DNA from: Tomocerus qinae | Taxonomy: Eukaryota > Arthropoda > Collembola > Entomobryomorpha > Tomoceridae | Direction: 5' to 3' | Length of the DNA stretch: 64,000 nt | NCBI GenBank assembly: GCA_020055645.1 | Contig: CM034546.1 | Location: 117,416,375-117,480,374, forward strand | Part shown: piece after piece, positions 32,647 to 40,904 of the stretch | Layout: every line of letters begins with the position of its first letter | Numbering within the stretch: the first letter of the stretch is position 1 | Program-made: the position numbers and the translations under genes | Notes under the pieces: generated by a model | The model's input: only the letters and a program-made list of their open reading frames with translations | What the model was told of the DNA's origin: nothing | Database searches by the model: none

Positions 32647-34602
32647 TTAAATATTATGAACTACTGAATTAAATGACTGTATAAGGGCCATCACCATTTC
32701 CTGCTTGCTCTGGGCTGCGTCTAATATACAATGTGCACCTCTACTCGTAGAAGCTGCACTTTTAGTTTTACCACCACTAGAACCTCTTGTGGACTTTCCA
32801 CGTGTGGTACTTGATTTGGCTGTAGGGGCCTTAGATCCTCGTTTCGACATGTAGTCGTAAACGTTATTGCCAAAGCGATCCGGCTGGCCTTTTGTCCTCT
32901 TACTAGCACGCGAGAAGGTGGCGTCGGAGGTAGTCGAGGTGCCTGCCTCCTCCGGCTGATTCTGACTCACACTTTCCTCCGTTTCCTCTGGGATAAATGA
33001 ATCCGGAGCGTCGGAGTCTTCGTGAACAGTTTCGTCTACATCTGGGTTACCGTCGTCATCGTTCTCACCCAACGTCATCGGTATAGCTGGCACATTGTGA
33101 GGAGTGGATCCTCTCCGAGCTGGTGCCGTTAGCAGACGTGAGTGGTTCAAAAAGTCGTCGTCATTGGGCGGCGTCTGAAAACTCGTATTAGAACTAGAGA
33201 ATATAGTTGTATTATCAGAAATACCAGTTTTAACCGGAGCGTTAATTTCTACCGTGTCGCAAGAGACAATAAAAGACGGATCCGATATTGTCCAATCTTG
33301 GTCGACAACGGAGCTAGGGACGTCATGAGCCTCGTACTCTAGAAATTCTTCTACATCGGGACTGTATTCGTCATAGTAAGGCTCCAAGTGCCTTATATTT
33401 TCATTGCGTCTAAAGCCTTTCTTTGCGTCACGTAAATCTTCAATTATGTAATAAATGGGTCCAACCTGCTGAATAACTTTAAACGGGCCTTTCCAATGAA
33501 CCAAAAATTTAGTTGTTTTACCGACTAATCTAGCGAAACTCGCTAGTAGTACTTTGTCACCTGGTTTATAGTTTACCACGGGATGATGAGCATCCCACTT
33601 TACCTTACGTAAATTCTGAAGTAAAATGGTTTTATCTCTAGCTTTTACTCTGGCATCCTTTAATCGCATATTAGCTTCTTCAGGCGCGTGTAAATAATGA
33701 ATTAAAATAGGGTACTTAATGTCACAAGGTAAAGTTGGTTCTCTACCATAAAGTAAGTAGTATGGGGTGTAACCTGTTTCAGAATGCGTCGTAATATTTA
33801 TTGACCATTGTACCCGATACAATGTGTGATCCCAATTATTGTGATTATCATTAACGCGCTTTTTAACGATGCTTTTAAGCGTACCATTTACTCTTTCACA
33901 TACAGCATTTGTAGTGTGATTATAAGGCGTCGATTTCGTCAAGGTAATGTGGTATTCGTTACAAAAGTCAGTGAACTCTTGCGACGTAAAATGAGTTCCA
34001 CAGTCAACTAAAATTTCTTTAGGACATGCAAAGTTAAATATTAGACCACTTTTGATAGCAGCTATGGCACATCCAGATGTAATATTTTTTACTGCTCGTA
34101 AAATAACAAATCTAGTCAAATGATCGATAATTACAATAATGTAATTATTTCTACTAGGAAAGCTTGTCTTAAAAGGACCTATGAAGTCAATACCTACTCT
34201 GTCCCATGGTTCTATTGGCGGCGGTATTGGTAGCAAAGGACCTGGCCTTGCTTTATGTCGTCTATTATGCATTTGGCATACTTGACAACCTAGAATATAC
34301 TTACGTGTGTCTCGGTACATACCCGGCCAGAAATATCTGGATTTCAAAAGATGATAAACTTTATGCAAGCCAAGGTGGCCAGCAGTGGAAATATGAATAT
34401 TATCCAGAATTTCTTTCTTCATGCCTCTAGGTATCACTGTAAGCCAAAGTTTAGAATCCTCGTCATTACTAGCTTTATATAATATGCCATCTTCTATCTT
34501 ATACATTACATATTTAGGATCAAGAAAATTAGTAGCATTTAACTCAAATGCTTCTATCGCGTCAAAAATGTCGACCAGCTTGGGGTCATTGCGCTGTAAA
34601 AC
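32647..34602 (-). CDS. pol: Gypsy integrase region of Pol (separate frame)
   Basis: The frame is open from 34602, with the first Met at 34506. It shows the integrase zinc-binding region (AGHLGLHKVYHLL ... CQVCQMHN), the catalytic core with GIDFIGPF, DCGTHFTS and NAVCERVNG carrying the D,D,E residues, and a C-terminal domain with KFLVHWKGPFKVI. A long Ser/Thr-rich acidic extension ending near 32650 follows. The upstream part continues the linker after RNase H and overlaps the protease-RT-RNase H frame by about 49 nt (34602-34554), so it would be made by a -1 shift or is split by a one-base deletion. All catalytic motifs look intact. Integrase would insert the cDNA into host chromatin. Confidence 0.88.
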   Translation of the reverse strand, partial: VLQRNDPKLVDIFDAIEAFELNATNFLDPKYVMYKIEDGILYKASNDEDSKLWLTVIPRGMKKEILDNIHISTAGHLGLHKVYHLLKSRYFWPGMYRDTRKYILGCQVCQMHNRRHKARPGPLLPIPPPIEPWDRVGIDFIGPFKTSFPSRNNYIIVIIDHLTRFVILRAVKNITSGCAIAAIKSGLIFNFACPKEILVDCGTHFTSQEFTDFCNEYHITLTKSTPYNHTTNAVCERVNGTLKSIVKKRVNDNHNNWDHTLYRVQWSINITTHSETGYTPYYLLYGREPTLPCDIKYPILIHYLHAPEEANMRLKDARVKARDKTILLQNLRKVKWDAHHPVVNYKPGDKVLLASFARLVGKTTKFLVHWKGPFKVIQQVGPIYYIIEDLRDAKKGFRRNENIRHLEPYYDEYSPDVEEFLEYEAHDVPSSVVDQDWTISDPSFIVSCDTVEINAPVKTGISDNTTIFSSSNTSFQTPPNDDDFLNHSRLLTAPARRGSTPHNVPAIPMTLGENDDDGNPDVDETVHEDSDAPDSFIPEETEESVSQNQPEEAGTSTTSDATFSRASKRTKGQPDRFGNNVYDYMSKRGSKAPTAKSSTTRGKSTRGSSGGKTKSAASTSRGAHCILDAAQSKQEMVMALIQSFNSVVHNI

Positions 34603-37556
34603 TCAAATTCTTTATCAGTCTCTAAAGAAAATAATCTATCGTCATATTGTAAATGTTCGGCGTCACTTAGTGCTGGCGGCGGATTCACGGGATTTCGTGA
34701 CAAAGCATCGACGTTACTATGCTTCCTACCGGACTTATAGACAATGTTAAATTTAAATGGAGATAATTGTGAAGCCCAACGTGCTAATTTACCCTGTGGG
34801 TTCTTCATTTCAAGTAGCTGGCACAAAGAGCAGTGATCGGTTACGACCGTAAATATTTTACCATGAACGTAAGGACGGAATGTTTCTACAGCGTACAGAA
34901 TGCCAAGACATTCTAGTTCGGTTGCGCTATAATTACGTTCGTAAGGCAAAAGTGCTCGAGATGAATACGCAACTACCTTCCACTCTCCCTCGTCTTCAGC
35001 TCTTTGCTCTAAAGTGCATCCAAGCCCAATATGACTAGCATCTGTGTAAATTCGAGTTTCAGCGTCGTCTCTCGGAAATGCCATGACAGGAGCGGAAGTT
35101 AAAGCTTCCTTTAATTTTTCAAACGCAGTTTGTTGTTCGTCACCCCACTCGAATTTAACGTTTTTACCCGTTAATTTCGTTAGAGGTCTAGCAATATGCG
35201 TAAAATTACGTATAAATCTGCGGTAATAACCTGCTAAATATACGAACTGTCTTACTTCCTTCACAGTTGTTGGAGCTTTGTACTCCCGGACACATTTAAC
35301 TGTGTCTGGATTTAGCGATATTCCTTCAGATGACACAATGTGACCTAGGTACAAAATCTTATCATCAGCTACAGTGCATTTTTTAGGTTTTAATCTTAAA
35401 CCTGCTTTGTCCAGTGCCTGAAACACGGACTCGACATGTCCGAGATGAGAATCGAATTGTTTACTATGCACTATAATATCATCCAAGTACCCTAGAGCCA
35501 CTGTCCATTTAAGTCCTCCTAATACAGCATCAATCAATCGCTGAAAAGTTTGCGCAGCATTGCACAAACCAAAGCTCATGTAATTAAATTGGTACAAACC
35601 GTCAGGCGTTACAAAAGCTGTCTTTTCTTTATCCTGCTGCCTCATAGGTACCTGGTGATAAGCATTTTCACAATCAAAGATCGAAAAATACTTACAACCA
35701 GCAAAACGATCGAGTGCGTCATCCATACGTGGAAGAGGATAGTTGTCTTTACGTGTTACCTTATTAATAGCACGATAATCAATACAGAATCTTTTAGTAT
35801 TATCCTTCTTATCTATAAGCACGACTGGTGAAGACCATGGTGAATCACTATGGCTAATAATTCCTTTCCGTAACATGTCCTCTGTCTGCCTGTTAATTTC
35901 TCTCCTTTCCTCGTATGATACTCGATATGGCTTTTGTTTTATAGGTGCGGCGTCACCTGTTTCTATGCGATGTTCGACGTAATCACATCTACCAACTTCC
36001 TTTCCATCACCTCCGAATAAAGATGCGTATTTTATAAGTAAATTCATTACTTCTGTTTTCATCGCGTCGTCAAGTTTACTACCTATAGAGATTTTAGAAA
36101 TAAATTCATTCAATTGAGGACTTAACGAATTCATGAAATTGACATCGTTGAGTAAAGACTCAACGGGTTCGTAAGAAGATTTCTTGCTTCGTAATTCTTC
36201 ATCGACTTCATCTAGATTACATAAAATCTGTTCGTTATTAAAACTCTCATAGGTACCTAGAACTGTATTTAAGTATAGCCGTAATGGTCGGCTGGATAAA
36301 TTCAACAAAATTGTATGACCAATTCCTTCTGTAATAGAAAGTAATGTATGTCCAACTCCAACCTTCTTGGAGTATTCTAATTGTGACCTGGGCTTAACTA
36401 AAATGTCACCATTACATTTACTATCTGTCTTTACAGGAACTCTGAGAGCGTAACCTGGCTTTATGCATACTGACTTAGCTAATCGAATTTTATTCAGAGC
36501 GTAATTTACCATTTCTGATGGTTCAGTAGAAGGACTACTGCTTTCATATGAGTTAGGAACTGAAAAATCCAACTCTGCATATTCGGTAGGAGCAAAAGAA
36601 GAGCCATGTTCGGTTACATTAGTGTCATTGTTCGATAGCGGCGTAGGTGCAAATATTAATGAGGCTTCTCTATCAGCATAAGAGCCTGGTGCGTCGTTAT
36701 TCAAATCGATGCCGTAAACTAGCATCTCATTAGAACATTCGACGAGTACGTCGTAAACCTGCAAAAAATCTAATCCAAGAACAATGTCATTAGTCAAATT
36801 ACTGATTACATTGAACTCGTAAAGTATGGGTCTATTATTATCAACGGCGACAATCATCTCAACCTTAGCTTTCACTAAATTAACATTATCACTATGGATT
36901 GATAATTTTAAGCTAAAAGGTTCAATATTAGTAACTTTATGTACATAATATTTAAATCTACTATCTTTTCTCAGAAAATTGAAAAGACGTTCATTGACCG
37001 CAGTCATGGAAGCGCCGGTATCAGCAATAGCCTTAAGTTGCTTATTACCGATTGCTACTTTGCAAACCAATGGATGGTTGCATTTGAGAATGCTCCTGTA
37101 ACGAGCAGGAAATAAGCCAAGCTTAGTTTCCGTGAAGATTGTGGGTGTCCGCCCCACTGGACTATCTACATGAACTAACTTACAACAATTATCAACTTTA
37201 GGTTCTATTTTAGATCTAGTGACGATGTCCTTTACTGCAGTAAGTACAACGTCTTTAGCGGCATTAGCATCAAGAGGCGACTGTTCACCTTTAGGATCAA
37301 TTTTACTAACTACGTAATTAACATTCTTGCTTCTGACTACAGAAGTAGCAGAGCCTTGAATCTTTAATGAGCTATTATCTACTTTACAACTAGGGGCATT
37401 CAACTTCCCCATAAATTTAGATTTAAATCTATTAGTATTACGTACGACTAATCCCCCATACTTATTATATCTAAACCTACGATGTATTTTATTCCCAGCA
37501 AAAAGTTTTAACAAATTATTTAAATTCCAAACACCGATTACGTCGTTATTATTCAT
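34554..37556 (-). CDS. pol: Gypsy Pol: protease, reverse transcriptase, RNase H
   Basis: The frame has 1000 codons. The ATG overlaps the gag stop as ATGA (37556-37553), a layout that allows coupled re-initiation. The aspartic protease motif DTGAS is at about 37010-37024 with the flap-side GLDFL further on. Reverse transcriptase motifs include SPWSSPVVLI, CIDYRAIN and the catalytic YLDD (35489-35478). RNase H follows with YTDASHIGLG and the TDHCSL block. The N-terminal approximately 150 residues before protease are basic and of unknown role. The frame stops at TAG 34556-34554, just after RNase H; integrase continues in the -1 frame. With identical LTRs this copy is probably a recent product of an active source. 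Confidence 0.92.
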   Translation of the reverse strand: MNNNDVIGVWNLNNLLKLFAGNKIHRRFRYNKYGGLVVRNTNRFKSKFMGKLNAPSCKVDNSSLKIQGSATSVVRSKNVNYVVSKIDPKGEQSPLDANAAKDVVLTAVKDIVTRSKIEPKVDNCCKLVHVDSPVGRTPTIFTETKLGLFPARYRSILKCNHPLVCKVAIGNKQLKAIADTGASMTAVNERLFNFLRKDSRFKYYVHKVTNIEPFSLKLSIHSDNVNLVKAKVEMIVAVDNNRPILYEFNVISNLTNDIVLGLDFLQVYDVLVECSNEMLVYGIDLNNDAPGSYADREASLIFAPTPLSNNDTNVTEHGSSFAPTEYAELDFSVPNSYESSSPSTEPSEMVNYALNKIRLAKSVCIKPGYALRVPVKTDSKCNGDILVKPRSQLEYSKKVGVGHTLLSITEGIGHTILLNLSSRPLRLYLNTVLGTYESFNNEQILCNLDEVDEELRSKKSSYEPVESLLNDVNFMNSLSPQLNEFISKISIGSKLDDAMKTEVMNLLIKYASLFGGDGKEVGRCDYVEHRIETGDAAPIKQKPYRVSYEERREINRQTEDMLRKGIISHSDSPWSSPVVLIDKKDNTKRFCIDYRAINKVTRKDNYPLPRMDDALDRFAGCKYFSIFDCENAYHQVPMRQQDKEKTAFVTPDGLYQFNYMSFGLCNAAQTFQRLIDAVLGGLKWTVALGYLDDIIVHSKQFDSHLGHVESVFQALDKAGLRLKPKKCTVADDKILYLGHIVSSEGISLNPDTVKCVREYKAPTTVKEVRQFVYLAGYYRRFIRNFTHIARPLTKLTGKNVKFEWGDEQQTAFEKLKEALTSAPVMAFPRDDAETRIYTDASHIGLGCTLEQRAEDEGEWKVVAYSSRALLPYERNYSATELECLGILYAVETFRPYVHGKIFTVVTDHCSLCQLLEMKNPQGKLARWASQLSPFKFNIVYKSGRKHSNVDALSRNPVNPPPALSDAEHLQYDDRLFSLETDKEFEFYSAMTPSWSTFLTR

Positions 37557-38593
37557 GCATTTTGGGAGTTTCCCTGATTCCTATTAGCGTCATTTGCATT
37601 TGCACTATTGTTAGGACCAACGACATTGTTAGCCGCGCGTTCGTAATAAGGAGGGTTGCCTGCTAAGCGATCTCTGCAATGTAATTTTACATGCCCAGCC
37701 TTATTACAGTGGTCACAGATAGGACGGCCATCGGCAGTACGATGATAGCGACCAAAAAGAACATCATTACCATTATTTGTGACATTAGGTACATTATTAT
37801 TACGAGCCACGTAATTACGAGCGACGTAATTTCTATTACCTCCTGTTCCACGCACATTATTATAATTACGATTATTATAACGTGGAGCAGGACCAGCAGC
37901 AGCACCCATCATAGTTGGTGTAGCATAGGTTGACGGGGATGGAGAGTTCATGGCCTTAGTGCTTTGCTTATTGTCAACCTTCTGTGCCACACAAGTCTCA
38001 GCTATCTTACGTAAAATAGATAGAAATTCCAGACACGTCCTGATAGTTTGAGGTGCCAATGTTAATTGTAGCTTATTAGGTAGACCCTGCAATAGCTGCC
38101 TGACCTTTTCCTCCTCTGACATATTTGCATTAAGTAAAGCTAGAATTTTCATTTTACTAGTTACGTAAGTCTGAGCGTCGTCACCTATTTCAAATTTGAG
38201 TGCTTTATTTTGGGCCCTATAATTTGCCTTCTGGTTGGTGTGGTCAAAAAATTGTACAAAATTAGCTCTTGTATCTTGCCAAATATCGTCAAAGTTAGGG
38301 TCAGCTGCCTGCATTTGTTGGTTAACTACTGGCCACACGGATGACCAATATGCTTTTGCGTCGTCATCTAACACTCTATCGAGGTTAGTCAGTAGCCATT
38401 GATTGTTCAAATGCATATAATTTAAGTCAGCTTCATGCCTAACCAGAAATTCTTGCACACTAGACTTGCCGTCATAGTGGCGTAATTGTGCAATGGCTTC
38501 ATTCTGCACGAGTCGCCTTTCGTTGATGTTCTGGGCTCGTAATGCAATAAGCTCAGCTTGGAGGTCATTTACTTGAGCCTCTAAATCCTCCAT
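37553..38593 (-). CDS. gag: Gypsy Gag with N-terminal coiled coil and CCHC knuckle
   Basis: 346 residues. Residues 1-35 (MEDLEAQVNDLQAELIALRA) are heptad-like and probably form a coiled coil. The middle has the gypsy Gag (retrotransposon capsid) pattern, with YWSSVWPVV, FVQFFDHTN and the LLQGLPNKL segment. An Asn/Arg/Gly-rich region precedes a single CCHC zinc knuckle, CDHCNKAGHVKLHC (about 37717-37676), used in RNA binding. The stop codon overlaps the pol ATG by one base pair step (ATGA). It forms the particle in which reverse transcription takes place. Confidence 0.88.
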   Translation of the reverse strand: MEDLEAQVNDLQAELIALRAQNINERRLVQNEAIAQLRHYDGKSSVQEFLVRHEADLNYMHLNNQWLLTNLDRVLDDDAKAYWSSVWPVVNQQMQAADPNFDDIWQDTRANFVQFFDHTNQKANYRAQNKALKFEIGDDAQTYVTSKMKILALLNANMSEEEKVRQLLQGLPNKLQLTLAPQTIRTCLEFLSILRKIAETCVAQKVDNKQSTKAMNSPSPSTYATPTMMGAAAGPAPRYNNRNYNNVRGTGGNRNYVARNYVARNNNVPNVTNNGNDVLFGRYHRTADGRPICDHCNKAGHVKLHCRDRLAGNPPYYERAANNVVGPNNSANANDANRNQGNSQNA

Positions 38594-38723
38594 TTTGAAA
38601 TATTTTTACAAAATGTCGAGTGGCAGTACAAAATAATAATTACCCTGGCCAAAGGTTGACGTAAGACGAGTCTTACCGGAATGTCAACAGGCTAATGTGT
38701 AAGGACACAACAGGGTAGTCGGG

Positions 38724-39242
38724 TCAAAAGAAAATTTTCCTCACTATTATGTCAACGTAAATTATGAATGACTCGCAAGTTCGTTCTACATGAGCGACAA
38801 AAGTTGACAGTGAGTCAGAGTTAGGGTCAATCGAAGATGCCACGTAAGTCGGAGATAAATGAGCCAGAACAATAGTTACGTCGAAATTATGCATGAACTG
38901 TTCGTTAGAAAAATTAAGACGCAAAAACATATGGATCTACAATGTAGTAGTAGCAACAAAAATATTAGGGCGCTTGAAAGACAAATTACTTCTGGAAAAT
39001 AGATCGTCAAAAATACTGCACATTAGTTCGACCACAGACTCAACTTTTTTAGCATCGTTAATAGGCCCAATTGAAATAGCTAAATTCTCTTCCTGTCCTG
39101 TAATTTCTAATTGAGTCACTAACAAACCTAATAAGGCTACACGAATATGTCCAATAATTTTATCTCGCGTTAGTTCAATTGCGGCGTAATCCTCAACGTT
39201 AATATGAATTACTACTTTTACTATACGTGGTAGCATTTTCAA
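38724..39242 (-). CDS. Possible upstream frame (ORF0) in the Gypsy leader, interrupted by one TAG
   Basis: From ATG 39242 the frame runs 101 codons to a TAG (38937-38939) and then continues open in the same frame for about 70 more codons to 38724, with a new Met three codons after the TAG. The predicted sequence (VVIHINVEDYAAIELTRD near the start) has no motif I recognise. It lies between the 5' LTR and gag, where Gypsy elements usually have only a leader. It may be two small proteins, a readthrough frame or chance. Confidence is low. Confidence 0.3.
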
Positions 39243-39652
39243 AACAAAATTACTAATAGCGGCGTAAAGAATTTTGAACTCATGAACAAAATAAAAAATA
39301 AAAATTTTTGGGATAGCGTCGTAACAAAGTAATGGAATTTCGAGACGTGATTGGAATTAATCATCTCTATTTTTCAAAAAAAAAAAAATTAATATCAGAA
39401 TAATCAGATCATACTATATTACTTCGAAACAAAATTAGCTAGGGACTGTAGTTCAAAGGTTGAGCAACTCGCTTGACAACAGAAAGGCACTAGAGAAAGG
39501 ACGGCGGCGTAATTTTGGGCATAGGTTCGGGGTCATTTCACTACACCAAAAAATGATGAGATTAACTGCTTACCTTAATTCCCTGTTCAGTAGTCATTCC
39601 CGGATATTTTTCGTGTCGTTTCCAGAACTAGAGGGAACTACCCCTTGCATCT

Positions 39653-40289
39653 TGTAAGATTAGTAAATAGCCGGGATGAGATCGTTTATGCCCCAAACTA
39701 AATGCCACCAGTAGATGCACCTGAGTCTCCGTGATTCTCCGATGAAGATATCAGATTTCTATCTACTAATCACACATCATACACGATATCAGTTTAAGTT
39801 CAATATACACATTTAATATAGCCCACACGTCAATGAATCACATCATATTGAACCGGCAAGATAGGTATAGGTACATAAATGTTAGCCCCCCCAATCAAAA
39901 TATATAATAATAATAACATAGATCAAATCATGAATTAATTATGCATTTTACTTACGCTACCCAAAACCAAAATAACGTCGACAGAAGGTCAAGTCCAAAG
40001 GAGGCGAGAGAGTGGCTATTGCGTCGTCATTGGCAGTCGTTGTCAGTCAATTCCACTTCCGGAGCACAGGGCAGGAGAACACTACAAGTGAACGGCAAGA
40101 CTTCTCCGAACGTAATAGCGGCGTTAGCGAAGCTCACGTCGTATTCAAGGAAAAATGAAGGAGCCGGACAGAGAAGACGGAATGGACGGACTGACGCAGA
40201 CGCAACAGCTATACTCTCAACCTCCGTACATTTAATCTCTACACGCACAGCCTACTACTACTAATACAAATACTCCCTATATACTGTCA
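39653..40289 (-). repeat. 5' LTR (element orientation) of the Gypsy element
   Basis: This is a 637-bp copy of 31043-31679, seen as identical, and followed on the plus strand by the ATAT target duplication (40290-40293). The 107-codon plus-strand frame inside each LTR is antisense and duplicated with it; I do not treat it as a gene. Confidence 0.95.
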
Positions 40290-40293
40290 ATAT

Positions 40294-40904
40294 AGAATGA
40301 TTTGGAAAACTCTCCAAGCTCCTTTGATGGCAATTGGATTCTGAGGGAGGCTTCAAGTATGAAACCATATTGAACAGATTAAACGAATTCAGGCCTTTGA
40401 AGTTAAGTGTTATGATTAAGACTGCCACATTAAATTAAACTACTACTACATCCTACTACTAGCATAACTATGCTCCAACAAATCTCGAAATATATTCATA
40501 GGTAATCCCAGGTGCAGGATTATATTCTAAAGCCAAAAACGTTTTTATGAAAGGAGATTGATTTAAAGCTGAATTTCAATTAACTGAACAAGCAATTTTG
40601 CCAACTCAGTGATTTATGAATACAAATTATTTGGTAAGGATTGATGATATCAATGTCCACCCTAAGCCAATCCACATTATTGAGATTGTAAAGAATACAT
40701 ACAAAGAACTAAATTGTGCGAATACAATAATAAATATTTTATATTCAGTGTTCTATAGGTATTATTGACAATTCTGTACATGCTTTAATAGTCATAGATA
40801 GTCTATTAGAAATAGGTAATTAATTATTTTGTTCGTATTAATCACAGTGACCTACTTTTGAAAAGTCGTATCTCCGTTTTACATAAACTATTCCATGGAA
40901 ATTA
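40294..40904. other. Displaced 3' flank of the interrupted membrane-protein gene
   Basis: Host sequence resumes after the Gypsy element. It should contain the original 3' UTR of the gene at 30389; AATAAA at 40729-40734 on the plus strand is a plausible original poly(A) signal. It ends at the stop codon of the convergent channel gene. No separate gene is seen. Confidence 0.55.

Larger units (their letters stand above)
31043..40289 (-). mobile_element. Ty3/Gypsy LTR retrotransposon, 9.2 kb, apparently very young
   Basis: LTRs of 637 bp (31043-31679 and 39653-40289, TG...CA) appear identical throughout and are flanked by the target duplication ATAT (31039-31042 and 40290-40293). The element reads on the minus strand. 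From its 5' end it has a 1-kb leader with a short interrupted frame, gag (38593-37553), pol with protease, RT and RNase H (37556-34554), integrase in the -1 frame (34602-32647) and a third CCHC protein in the position where env would lie (32381-31713). The tract ATTTATGGGGA (minus strand, 31690-31680) precedes the downstream LTR as polypurine tract. The order PR-RT-RH-IN is that of Ty3/Gypsy. It inserted into the last codons of a host membrane-protein gene. Confidence 0.92.
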
